Below, piece by piece: positions 25,468-33,565 of a DNA stretch of 36,103 nucleotides. The stretch comes from Halieaceae bacterium (GTDB taxonomy: Bacteria > Pseudomonadota > Gammaproteobacteria > Pseudomonadales > Halieaceae). The notes beneath the pieces were generated by a model. It was not told where the DNA came from, did no database searches, and saw only the letters and a list, made by a program, of their open reading frames with translations. Position numbers and translations under genes: made by a program. How positions within the stretch are numbered: the stretch's first letter is position 1; every line of letters starts with the position of its first letter. The DNA is taken from assembly GCA_028280635.1 (NCBI GenBank), contig JANQLM010000112.1:1-36103 (forward strand), given 5' to 3'.

Positions 25468-27036
25468 CTACGGCGCTGTCGCTGTGCGGGCGGTGGAAGT
25501 TCGCCGGGGACTGCTGGTCTTTTTCCCGGCTCCGGTTTTCGCCTTGCTTTTTGCTTTTGCCTTGGCCCTGGCTTTCTTGCTGGCCTGTCTGGCCAACCGC
25601 GCGTTTTTGCCGGCGCGGGCGACGATCTTGTCGGTGGCCTGTTTAAGCTCGGTAAAGCTGTCCAGCAGGCACTGACGGTAAAAATCCGGGTCCGGCATAA
25701 TCTGCCGGCAACTGGTGGCGGAGATCGCAAAATCGCCGCAGTAACTGGTAATGGCGTGGAACAGGGCCATACCGTCCAGGATCGGTCCGGTGCCGTAGTT
25801 GGCCACCAGCCGCGCCCCAGTGTTATAGAGTGGAATCTGCGGGCCGGGCACATTGGTGATGACGCAGTTGTAGATCGGCGACACCCGGTTCAGCAGCCCC
25901 CAGCGGCTGGCCAGGCGCGCAGCCTGGGCAGTCAGGGTGCTGGGGATGAACTGGGTGTAATCAGTCATGGACTTGGCACCCACGGCGTTGGAGAGCTCCT
26001 TGGCTTCCGCGGTACCGGCATGCACCGCCTTGAGCCGGTCGACCGGATTGTCGATATCGCTGCGCACCTGCACCGTCATCGCCGAAACGATATTGCCGCC
26101 GGTGCCTTTCTCCTTGGTGTCACGGACGTTGATCGGCGCCATGGCCGCCAGGCTTTCCGGCGGCAGCTCGTCCTTGTCCAGCAGGTACTTGCGCAGGGCG
26201 CCGCCGACAACGGTGATCGCCACATCGTTGACGGTGGCTCCCGGAACCGCGTTCTTGATCCCCTTTATCTCGTCCAGCGGGAAGTGCACGGCGTTGAATA
26301 CCCGGTGCGGTGACACCTTGCCGTTGAACCGGGTGCGCGGAATGCTGGCTACCCGGTGCAGTTCGCCCTTGCGCAGGCGCGTGTAAGCCTGGGCAAAGCC
26401 CGGCACCGTGTTGCGCGCCACGGAGATAAAACGGAACGGCTGCTTGACGGCATTCACCTGGGCCCGAATCAACAGTTCCGCGGTCGTGGGCTCATTCTCC
26501 ACCGGCACCGCGTAGGGCTCGGCATCCAGGTGGGCATCCGGTGACAGGTCGTGCAGGGCCGCGGTGATCTCCGTACCGGAGGCGCCATCCACGGCGGCGT
26601 GGTGCATCTTGGTGAAGATCGCAAAGCTGCCCTTGGGCAGATGCTCCATGTTGTCCAGGCCCTCGATCACGTAGAGCTCCCACAGCGGACGCTTGCGGTC
26701 CAGCGGGCGGGCGTGGATGCGCGAAATAAGGATGCAGAGCTGGCGCCAGTCGCCGGGCTTGGGCAGCGCCAGGTGACGAATATGGAATTCCGGGTCAAAG
26801 GTGCCGTCGGCCATCCAGTAGGGGTGGTCGAGACCCATGGGTACCGTGACCAGGCGCTGGGACATGGTCGGCAGGCGCTTGATGCGGCGGGTGGTGTTGT
26901 CGATGATCTGCTTGAAGCGGACAGCGCCGCCCGGCGCCGTGGAGGGATCATAAATCGCCAGCCCCGAGATATGCATAGGTGCATTGGGCGTCTCGAGGTA
27001 GAGAAACGAGGCGTCGAGTCCAGTCAGTTGCCGCAT
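25468..27036 (-). CDS. Wax ester synthase/diacylglycerol acyltransferase (WS/DGAT)
   Basis: A 522-residue acyltransferase that joins acyl-CoA to fatty alcohols or diacylglycerol, making storage lipid. The active-site motif HHxxxDG is present as HHAAVDG (145-151), and the N-terminal RQLTGLDASFLYLETPNAPMH is the family opening. The later NDVAITVVGGALRKYLL and the PLYNTGARL region match the C-terminal half. The odd feature is a Lys/Ala/Arg-rich tail of about 45 residues (from about 475), absent from typical members and resembling the basic tails of PhaF- or histone-H1-like proteins. The gene lies between ferrochelatase and a lipase-like gene on the same strand. Confidence 0.93.
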   Translation of the reverse strand: MRQLTGLDASFLYLETPNAPMHISGLAIYDPSTAPGGAVRFKQIIDNTTRRIKRLPTMSQRLVTVPMGLDHPYWMADGTFDPEFHIRHLALPKPGDWRQLCILISRIHARPLDRKRPLWELYVIEGLDNMEHLPKGSFAIFTKMHHAAVDGASGTEITAALHDLSPDAHLDAEPYAVPVENEPTTAELLIRAQVNAVKQPFRFISVARNTVPGFAQAYTRLRKGELHRVASIPRTRFNGKVSPHRVFNAVHFPLDEIKGIKNAVPGATVNDVAITVVGGALRKYLLDKDELPPESLAAMAPINVRDTKEKGTGGNIVSAMTVQVRSDIDNPVDRLKAVHAGTAEAKELSNAVGAKSMTDYTQFIPSTLTAQAARLASRWGLLNRVSPIYNCVITNVPGPQIPLYNTGARLVANYGTGPILDGMALFHAITSYCGDFAISATSCRQIMPDPDFYRQCLLDSFTELKQATDKIVARAGKNARLARQASKKARAKAKAKSKAKTGAGKKTSSPRRTSTARTATAP

Positions 27037-27126
27037 GGTTTTGAACCTGCAGTATGTTTCGCGAGCATAACACTATTGCCATGCGCCGGGAACGCGGCCG
27101 GTGTCATCGGGAATTTACGAGAGCGA

Positions 27127-28227
27127 TCAGCGGGCGATGGGGTGAATATTTGACCGCTCTTCATTCCCCGCCGTATCGGGCACTTCCTGAAGAGGAGAAC
27201 TGCTGCGCACCCAACCCGCCAGGTTATCCTCCACCAGGGAAGTCAACATGTTGATATGGGCATCGTCCTCGTTGAGGGCGGGGATGTACTCGAAGCGCTC
27301 GCCGCCGGACTCCAGGAACACCTCCTTGTACTGCAGGGCTATCTCCTCCAGCGTCTCCAGGCAGTCTGCGGAGAAGCCCGGGCAGATCACCTGCACCGAC
27401 TTCACGCCCTCCTCGGCCAGGGCTTCGAGGGTCTCGTCGGTATAAGGCTGCAGCCACTCCTCACGACCGAAGCGGGACTGGAACACCATCTGGTGTTCAT
27501 CCTCCCCCAGTTCCAGAGCTTCCGCCAGTAGACGGGTGGTCTTGTGGCATTCGCAGAAGTAGGGGTCGCCGTTATCGAAGTAGCGCTTGGGAATGCCGTG
27601 GAAGGACATCAGCAGCTTGTCGGCGCGGCCGTGCTCGGCCCAGTGGCGCCGCACTGACTCGGCCAGCGCCTCGATGTAACCGGGGTGGTCGTGGTAGTGG
27701 GAAATAAAACGGAAATCCGGCAGCCAGCGGCGCTTCTGGAAATCCTCCGCCACGGCGTCGAAAGTGGATGCCACGGTGGTGGCCGAGTACTGCGGATACA
27801 GCGGCAGCACCACAATCTTGCGAGCGCCCTGGCGCTTGAGTGAGGCAATCCCGTCAGGGATGGACGGGTTGCCGTAGCGGAAGCCGAAGTCCACCACCAC
27901 CTGGTCGCCCAGGCGCGCCTTGAGCTGGTCGCGAATCAGGTCGGTCTGGCGGCGGGTGTGCACAAACAGCGGCGAGCCCTCCTCTGACCACACCTCGGCA
28001 TAAGCCTCGGCGGACTTCCGGGGGCGGATATTGAGAATAATCAGGTTCAGAATCGGCCACCACAGCAGCCGCGGCAGGTCCACGACCCGGCGGTCGGACA
28101 GGAACTGTCTCAAATAGGGCTTTAGCGCAGCCGCTGTGGGTGCGCCCGGGGTACCCAGGTTGGTGACCAGCACGCCGACTCGAGCGGGCTGCTGGTGATT
28201 GAATATCGGTGTATTGACCGGTTCCAT
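27127..28227 (-). CDS. hemH: Ferrochelatase
   Basis: A 366-residue enzyme that inserts ferrous iron into protoporphyrin IX, the last step of haem synthesis. The N-terminal VGVLVTNLGTP is diagnostic, as are VVLPLYPQYSATT and SFHGIPKRYFDNGDPY with the metal-binding His210. The acidic catalytic region is FSADCLETLEEI near 275-286. Its start is 18 bp after the stop of the epoxide-hydrolase-like gene, so the two are likely co-transcribed. The wax ester synthase follows 90 bp later. The length is normal. Confidence 0.96.
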   Translation of the reverse strand: MEPVNTPIFNHQQPARVGVLVTNLGTPGAPTAAALKPYLRQFLSDRRVVDLPRLLWWPILNLIILNIRPRKSAEAYAEVWSEEGSPLFVHTRRQTDLIRDQLKARLGDQVVVDFGFRYGNPSIPDGIASLKRQGARKIVVLPLYPQYSATTVASTFDAVAEDFQKRRWLPDFRFISHYHDHPGYIEALAESVRRHWAEHGRADKLLMSFHGIPKRYFDNGDPYFCECHKTTRLLAEALELGEDEHQMVFQSRFGREEWLQPYTDETLEALAEEGVKSVQVICPGFSADCLETLEEIALQYKEVFLESGGERFEYIPALNEDDAHINMLTSLVEDNLAGWVRSSSPLQEVPDTAGNEERSNIHPIAR

Positions 28228-28245
28228 AACAACAGTTTACGCGGA

Positions 28246-29232
28246 TTAATTGGTCATTATACGCCCAAGATAGTCCAGCAGGATGACATTCAATTCATCG
28301 GCAGCTTCCAGCGGCATCATGTGGCCGGCGCCAGGGATCATTTGCACGTCCTCAAGGCGAGGGAATATCGCCCGCATCAGGCCGATTGGGTCCTCGCCGT
28401 GAAAGCCTTCCAGGTCCACGTCACGCTCGCTGCCGATAAACCAGGCTGAGACATCGCTAGCCACCCCCTCGAAGGGCCTGCGCTGCTGCCACTTGATATC
28501 CATGGAGCGGTACCAGTTGAGCCCGCCGGTAAAACCGGATCGGCTGTACTCGGTCACGAACAGCTCCAGCTCAGCCTCGTCCAACCAGGGCCAGGGCAGG
28601 GGCGGGGTTTCGGGCATGGCATCGATATAGCTGGTCTCCGGGGGATGTTTGAACACCTCGAAGTAGTTGGCCTGCCCGCTCAGCAACCACATGACCTTGC
28701 GCAGGAAGGTTCGCGGTGCCGCCTCCAGTTCACGATCGGCGCGACCCGGGACCCGGAAGTACTCGATATGCAGGAAATGCCGCTCGCCCATCTCCCGATA
28801 TCCCACCAGCGGCGGCTTATCCGGGTCGTGGGGGGCAGCGGGGTTTTCCAGGCAGATAATGGCGCGCACCCGCTGTGGATGGCGCAGGGCGAAATCCTGG
28901 ATGGCAAAGGCCCCGAAATCGATGCCGACCAGCACCGCCTGCTCGATCCCGCAATGGTCCAGCAGCGCCAGCAGGTCGGCGGTGACGGCATCGACCCCAT
29001 AGGCCTCGGGATCCGCCGGCGCCCCCGCCTGCCCCATGCCACGCATGGAGGGTGCAATCACCCGATAGCCGGCCTCGGCCAGCACCGGCACCTGGCGATG
29101 CCAGCTGAACCACAGCATGGGGAAGCCGTGGCAGAACACCACCGCCGGTCCTTCAGCCGGACCCTGCTCAATGTAGTGCGCGGCGATGCCGTTGAGTGTG
29201 AGGTGATGGTGGGTCCAGCCAAAGCCAGCCAT
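28246..29232 (-). CDS. Epoxide-hydrolase-like alpha/beta hydrolase
   Basis: A 328-residue alpha/beta hydrolase. The nucleophile elbow is GIDFG with Asp105 in place of Ser, as in epoxide hydrolases and haloalkane dehalogenases. The oxyanion loop is CHGFPMLWFSW near 34-44, and the catalytic His304 is in GAGHMMPLE. The ATG at 29232 (MAGFGWTHHH) starts the fold. The open frame continues to 29508, but that part is antisense to the divergent LLM gene. It is divergent from that gene with a 62-bp gap and precedes hemH by 18 bp. Confidence 0.88.
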   Translation of the reverse strand: MAGFGWTHHHLTLNGIAAHYIEQGPAEGPAVVFCHGFPMLWFSWHRQVPVLAEAGYRVIAPSMRGMGQAGAPADPEAYGVDAVTADLLALLDHCGIEQAVLVGIDFGAFAIQDFALRHPQRVRAIICLENPAAPHDPDKPPLVGYREMGERHFLHIEYFRVPGRADRELEAAPRTFLRKVMWLLSGQANYFEVFKHPPETSYIDAMPETPPLPWPWLDEAELELFVTEYSRSGFTGGLNWYRSMDIKWQQRRPFEGVASDVSAWFIGSERDVDLEGFHGEDPIGLMRAIFPRLEDVQMIPGAGHMMPLEAADELNVILLDYLGRIMTN

Positions 29233-29294
29233 GGCAGGTTTCCCGCGGCAGAGAAAGACGACTATTCTAAGCCAGGAACTGTGAGGAGACCGTA

Positions 29295-30326
29295 ATGGGC
29301 AGTATAAAAATCGACACCGTTTACGCGCATGGCAAAGAGCTGGCATCCACCGAGACCCTGGGCAAGCGGGCCCGCGAACTGGAGGAACTCGGCTTCGACG
29401 GCCTGATGGTGGCCGAGATTGCCCACGACCCCTTTCAGCCGCTGGTGATCGCCGCCGCCAATACCTCGACGATTGAACTGCGCACGGCAATTGCCGTCGC
29501 CCTGGCACGCAGCCCGATGACGATGGCCAACAGCGCCCACGACATCAACGCCTGGTCCGGCGGCCGCTTTGCCCTGGGCATCGGCTCGCAGATCAAGCCG
29601 CATATCACCCGCCGCTTTTCCATGCCCTGGCATGGGCCGGCCAAACAGATGCGCGAGTACATCGAGGCCATGCGGGCGATCTGGGACTGCTGGTACGACG
29701 GCAAACCCCTGGACTACCGCGGCGAGTGCTACCAGCACACGCTAATGACCCCTGAGTTCACGCCCACCAACACCGAACACGGCCGCCCGCCGATCCTCAT
29801 GGCGGCGGTCGGCCCGCTGATGCTGAAAACCGCCTGTGCGGTGGCCGATGGCCTGATCGTGCACAGCTTCTGCACCGAGCACCATTTCAAGACCAATATG
29901 CTGCCACTGCTGGAATCGGAGCTGGCCGCCAATGGCCGCAGCCTGGATGACTTTATCATCCAGTTCCCGGTGTTCACCGCCACCGGTACCACCGAGGAAG
30001 AGTTGGAGGAGGCCAAGCGCGCCATCAAGTACCGCATCGGCTTCTACGGCTCGACGCCGGCCTACAAGACGGTCCTGGATGCCCACGGCTGGGGCGACCT
30101 GCAGCCCATCCTCAATCGCATGACCAAGGAAGGCCAGTGGGACCAGCTACCGGACCAGATCAGCGACGAAGTGCTTGAAGCCTTTGCGGCGGTGGGGGAA
30201 CCGGTGGCCGCAGCCCAAACCATTGCCGATCGCTTTGGCGGCGTGATCGACCGCACCTTGCTGGAGGCCAGGTACTCGCCAGAGGTGCTGGAAGAACAGA
30301 TTAAAGTGATTCAGGCCGCCGCCTGA
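29295..30326 (+). CDS. LLM-class F420-type oxidoreductase (TIGR03617-like)
   Basis: A 343-residue luciferase-like protein. Characteristic stretches are YAHGKELASTETLGKRAREL near the N-terminus, FDGLMVAEIAHDPFQPL, and the flavin/F420 site GGRFALGIGSQIKPHI. It resembles the TIGR03617 group of probable F420-dependent oxidoreductases. Whether this organism makes F420 cannot be told, so FMN is also possible. A GAGGAGA Shine-Dalgarno precedes the ATG. Its stop is only 3 bp from the stop of the convergent lipoprotein gene, with no terminator visible. Confidence 0.86.
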   Translation: MGSIKIDTVYAHGKELASTETLGKRARELEELGFDGLMVAEIAHDPFQPLVIAAANTSTIELRTAIAVALARSPMTMANSAHDINAWSGGRFALGIGSQIKPHITRRFSMPWHGPAKQMREYIEAMRAIWDCWYDGKPLDYRGECYQHTLMTPEFTPTNTEHGRPPILMAAVGPLMLKTACAVADGLIVHSFCTEHHFKTNMLPLLESELAANGRSLDDFIIQFPVFTATGTTEEELEEAKRAIKYRIGFYGSTPAYKTVLDAHGWGDLQPILNRMTKEGQWDQLPDQISDEVLEAFAAVGEPVAAAQTIADRFGGVIDRTLLEARYSPEVLEEQIKVIQAAA

Positions 30327-30329
30327 GGC

Positions 30330-30929
30330 TCAATTCTCCAGCGAGTGCTGGCCAACCCAGGTACTGCTGCCGCGCTGCTCCAGGCCCGCGTCGCCGCTGT
30401 CCATGCGGTTCTGCTGGTTCAGCGTGGTCGGCATGCGGCGCAGGGACTGGGCGCCCCAGGTATGCTGCGACAGTTCCTCCAGCAGGTCGTCGATCTCAAC
30501 CACACCCACCGCGCTGACAAAGGCCTGCACCCCCTGCCCGCCGCCGGCCTTGCGATTCCACTTCTCGAAGCTGGCGGAGATCAGCCGGTGTTCCCCGTCG
30601 AAGCCGAGCAGCATGAAATCGCCCTCTACCCGGGCCCGCCCCCAGTCGATATTGAGAAAGTCGGCACCGGCAAAACCCAGCCCGAAGCCTACCCGGTAGT
30701 CATCTATCTCCCAGTACTCCCAGGCCATGGTGTAGCCACCGGCGTCCCGCGACATTCTCAGCGGCGGACCAAACTCGGCCATCACGTCCGCCACCGTGAT
30801 ACCGGTGCCCGGCTCCGGCACCCTCGCCTCCTCAATCCGTTCGCCCAGCTCGTACTCACGCCACTGTACGCAGCCCGCCAGCAGTACCAGCGTCAGCGCG
30901 AGGAACAGTCGCAGCGGGCTACTGGCCAT
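30330..30929 (-). CDS. BamE/SmpA-like lipoprotein, second of a tandem pair
   Basis: A 199-residue lipoprotein with signal peptide and lipobox LLAGC (Cys20). The segment TVADVMAEFGPPLRM, followed by beta-strands, resembles the helix-strand start of BamE/OmlA-like domains, in which a conserved phrase of the kind x-D-V-x-x-x-x-G-x-P occurs. I chose the ATG at 30929; the frame reaches 30953 without signal-peptide content. The start overlaps the end of the upstream lipoprotein gene by 11 bp. The role is not known. A link to outer-membrane assembly or stress is possible from the fold only. Confidence 0.72.
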   Translation of the reverse strand: MASSPLRLFLALTLVLLAGCVQWREYELGERIEEARVPEPGTGITVADVMAEFGPPLRMSRDAGGYTMAWEYWEIDDYRVGFGLGFAGADFLNIDWGRARVEGDFMLLGFDGEHRLISASFEKWNRKAGGGQGVQAFVSAVGVVEIDDLLEELSQHTWGAQSLRRMPTTLNQQNRMDSGDAGLEQRGSSTWVGQHSLEN

Positions 30930-31287
30930 CGCGGGCCCGCACCTGGGTGGCAAAGTCGGTCAGCACGTCGTTGTCATCGAAGAAGAAAATCGCCCGATCG
31001 TAGTGGGTACGAATCTCGATGTTGTTGTAGAGGATCAGCAGCATGCCCTCGCCGTCGGCGTCTTCGAACAGGTAGTACAGGACGGTCTCATCCTGCAGGG
31101 CGATCACCTGCGAGGGTGGCCCCAGCAGCGCCAGCACATCGGCACGGGTGCTGCTGCCCCTGTCCAGCCGCGCGACCACCTCGTCCTGCCAGCCCACTTC
31201 GATGCCGCGCTGGTTGCTGAACTGGACACAGCCAGACAGCAGGAGGCTCGCCAGCAATATGAGCGGAAGGCGCGGTTTGATCAGCAT
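30919..31287 (-). CDS. BamE/SmpA-like lipoprotein, first of a tandem pair
   Basis: A 122-residue lipoprotein with signal peptide and lipobox LLSGC (Cys20). The phrase STRADVLALLGPPSQVI and the strands after it match the BamE/OmlA fold, as in the downstream gene. Both also begin their mature part Cys-Val-Gln, which suggests an old duplication. It overlaps that gene by 11 bp, so translation is coupled. The ATG at 31287 gives a normal signal peptide; a longer frame to 31323 does not. It is not the housekeeping bamE by context. The function is unknown. Confidence 0.74.
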   Translation of the reverse strand: MLIKPRLPLILLASLLLSGCVQFSNQRGIEVGWQDEVVARLDRGSSTRADVLALLGPPSQVIALQDETVLYYLFEDADGEGMLLILYNNIEIRTHYDRAIFFFDDNDVLTDFATQVRARDGQ

Positions 31288-31381
31288 GATTTCAATCCCC
31301 GGAATGAGTGAACGACACTGCAAAGACTATACGCAGGAAAAGCCGACGCAGGCCATGGTTCATTGCGATAAACACGAACTG

Positions 31382-32554
31382 TCAGGGCAGGGTTTCGTAG
31401 AGCACCCGCAGTACGTTGCCGCCCATGACAGCGCGGATGTCCCCGGCGCTGTAACCCGCATCCAGCAGCGCCTGGGTCAATACCGACAGCTCGCTGGTGT
31501 CAAAGCGAGTGCGGATTGCACCGTCAAAATCCGAACCCAGGGCAATGTGCTCTATGCCGATGGTGTCGCGGACATGGTCCATGGCAGCGACAATACCGGC
31601 GGGCGTGCTGTCGCAGACCGCCGCTTCCCAGTAACCAATGCCGATCACCCCGCCATTGGCGGCCAGGCGCCGTAGCTGCGCATCCGTCAGGTTGCGATTG
31701 GCATCGCAGACGGCCCTGACACCGCCGTGGGAAACCACCAGCGGTTTGGTGGCCATATCGAAGACATCCTCAACCACGGCGGGGCTGGCGTGAGCCAGAT
31801 CGACCGCCATGCCAATGGCCTCCGCCCGCTGCACCACCTTCCGCCCCAGTTCCGTGAGCCCGTACTTGTCCTCCCCATGCATGGAGCCTCCCACCTCGTT
31901 GTCAAAGAAGTGGGCCAGGCCAATCATGCGATACCCCGCGTCAAACAGTCCCTGTAACTTGCCCAGTTCACCCTCCAGGGGCTGGGCGCCTTCCAGCGCC
32001 AGCAGGCCCCCGACCAGCGGCTTGCCCCGCGCCGTCGCCTCAACCAGCAGGGCCAGGTCGTCCCGGCTGTAGATGATCTGCAGTTGGCCATTCGAGCGGC
32101 GTTGCAGGTCTTCGAGCTTGAAGGCGTGGTACAGGGATCGCTCGTACAGGCTGGTCCAGGTCTTCACCGGCTGCAGGCTGCCGATCACCAGGTAGGTCAG
32201 CACATCTGAATCTGAGGGGTTGGAATCGTAGTTCTGGTTGCGCGGTGTCTTGGTGACCGAGCCGAATACCTGCAGACCGACATTACCGGCCAACAGGCGC
32301 GGCAAATCCACCGCGCCATGGGCCTGCTCCCGCAGCAGGTCGCGCCGCCACAGCAAGGGGTCCGCATGGAGGTCGGCTATGAACAATGCGTCGTGGAGGG
32401 CCGCGGCGGCAGGCGTTACGGGCGGCAGCGGAATGCTGCGATCCACCGAGTTGACCAGGATATCAAAGTGCCGGGGCGCCAGGGTGAAGAAGTAGATCGC
32501 GCCGACTACCAGCAGTACACCCAGTAGCGAGGCCAGGATCTTGGGTATCTTCAT
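31382..32554 (-). CDS. Membrane-anchored M19 dipeptidase (renal dipeptidase family)
   Basis: A 390-residue zinc dipeptidase. An N-terminal membrane segment at about 5-25 is followed by the catalytic barrel with His63 and Asp65 (ADLHADPLL), the bridging Glu in LALEGAQPLEG, and the later His/Arg sites in VVSHGGVRAV and ANRNLTD. The C-terminus ends GNVLRVLYETLP, normal for M19. Family role: hydrolysis of dipeptides, including D-amino-acid-containing ones. I chose the ATG at 32554, where the membrane anchor begins. The open frame goes on to 33520, but that stretch is antisense to the deiminase gene. It is divergent from that gene with a 99-bp gap. Confidence 0.9.
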   Translation of the reverse strand: MKIPKILASLLGVLLVVGAIYFFTLAPRHFDILVNSVDRSIPLPPVTPAAAALHDALFIADLHADPLLWRRDLLREQAHGAVDLPRLLAGNVGLQVFGSVTKTPRNQNYDSNPSDSDVLTYLVIGSLQPVKTWTSLYERSLYHAFKLEDLQRRSNGQLQIIYSRDDLALLVEATARGKPLVGGLLALEGAQPLEGELGKLQGLFDAGYRMIGLAHFFDNEVGGSMHGEDKYGLTELGRKVVQRAEAIGMAVDLAHASPAVVEDVFDMATKPLVVSHGGVRAVCDANRNLTDAQLRRLAANGGVIGIGYWEAAVCDSTPAGIVAAMDHVRDTIGIEHIALGSDFDGAIRTRFDTSELSVLTQALLDAGYSAGDIRAVMGGNVLRVLYETLP

Positions 32555-32653
32555 CAGGTGCTCCCGGGTGCCGTTTATTGCCAGTTTCCACCGAGCGGCC
32601 ATAATAGGCGCGGCGGCCGCAAGTGTCGGCAGCTTAGTCCTTAAGGAGAGTTT

Positions 32654-33559
32654 ATGCACCTGCGCACGCGCATCGAGGGCGGCGGCACACCCCGCCCGGA
32701 ACAGTGGGGAATCGACAGCGAATACGGCCGCCTGCGGGAACTCCTGGTAGGCCCGATCGACAACTACCGCTGGACGCCCGGCAACGCGGTGGCGCAGCGC
32801 AGTGAGCGGGTCGGCCTCAGGTTCGACGCCGAGACAGTGAAGCGGCAGTACGGCGAGATGATCGCCGCCTACCAGCAGGCCGGCGTCAACGTGCATATCC
32901 TGCCGGCGGAAGACGGCCTGCCCTACCAGGTCTATGCCCGCGACTCGAGTGTGATGACGCCCTGGGGCGCCATCATCATGCAGTTGGAAAAAGCCTACCG
33001 GCGCGGCGAATACGCGGCGGTGCTGCGCTTCTACCTGGACCAGGGCATCCCCATTTACGACATGGTCAGCGCAGGCAACGTGGAGGGCGGCGACTTCATG
33101 GTGCTGAAACCGGGTGTGGCCATCTGCGGCTACTCCGGGGAGCGCAGCGTGGCGCCCGCGGTGAACCAGATCAAGGGCTGGTTTGAGGCCGAGGGCTGGG
33201 AATTCATGACCTATGCCTTCGACCCGCACTTCCTTCACCTGGATGTGCAGATGGGCATGATCGCCGAGAACCTGGCGGTCGTCTGCGTGGAAGCCGTGGA
33301 GCCGGAACTGGTGGACTGGCTGACCGCAAGGGGAATCCGCATCATCGACATCAGCTACGGTGAGACCATGAACATGGGCACCAACATCGTTGCCCTCGGC
33401 GACGAGCGCGTACTGATCCCCGCCGCTGGGAAAAGCCTGATCGAAAAATGCCGGGCCGAGGGCCTGGAAGTATTCGACCCTGACGTGGCCATGATTGCCG
33501 CCGGCGGCGGCTCGGTACACTGTATGTGCCAGGCCTTGAAACGGGATTCCGTGGAGTAG
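32654..33559 (+). CDS. Amidinotransferase/deiminase-superfamily enzyme (dimethylarginase-like)
   Basis: A 301-residue enzyme of the guanidine-modifying pentein fold. The catalytic Cys is probably Cys290 in GGGSVHCMCQ, equivalent to the HC of arginine deiminases and amidinotransferases. Conserved pieces are WGIDSEYGRLRELLVG at the start, PYQVYARDSSV, and NVEGGDFMVL. Reaction by family: attack on a guanidino carbon to release an amine or ammonia. Its partner 6 bp downstream is an M20 ureido/N-carbamoyl amidase, which suggests that the product is a ureido acid. An AAGGAGAG Shine-Dalgarno precedes the ATG. The true substrate is unknown. Confidence 0.85.
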   Translation: MHLRTRIEGGGTPRPEQWGIDSEYGRLRELLVGPIDNYRWTPGNAVAQRSERVGLRFDAETVKRQYGEMIAAYQQAGVNVHILPAEDGLPYQVYARDSSVMTPWGAIIMQLEKAYRRGEYAAVLRFYLDQGIPIYDMVSAGNVEGGDFMVLKPGVAICGYSGERSVAPAVNQIKGWFEAEGWEFMTYAFDPHFLHLDVQMGMIAENLAVVCVEAVEPELVDWLTARGIRIIDISYGETMNMGTNIVALGDERVLIPAAGKSLIEKCRAEGLEVFDPDVAMIAAGGGSVHCMCQALKRDSVE

Positions 33560-33565
33560 CCATCA

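Noticed and set aside
29233-29508. A 92-residue N-terminal extension of the epoxide-hydrolase-like protein
   Set aside because: It overlaps the divergent LLM gene and its promoter and has no domain content; the fold starts at 29232.
32555-33520. A 322-residue N-terminal extension of the M19 dipeptidase
   Set aside because: It is antisense to the deiminase-like gene, and the dipeptidase begins with a clear membrane anchor at 32554.
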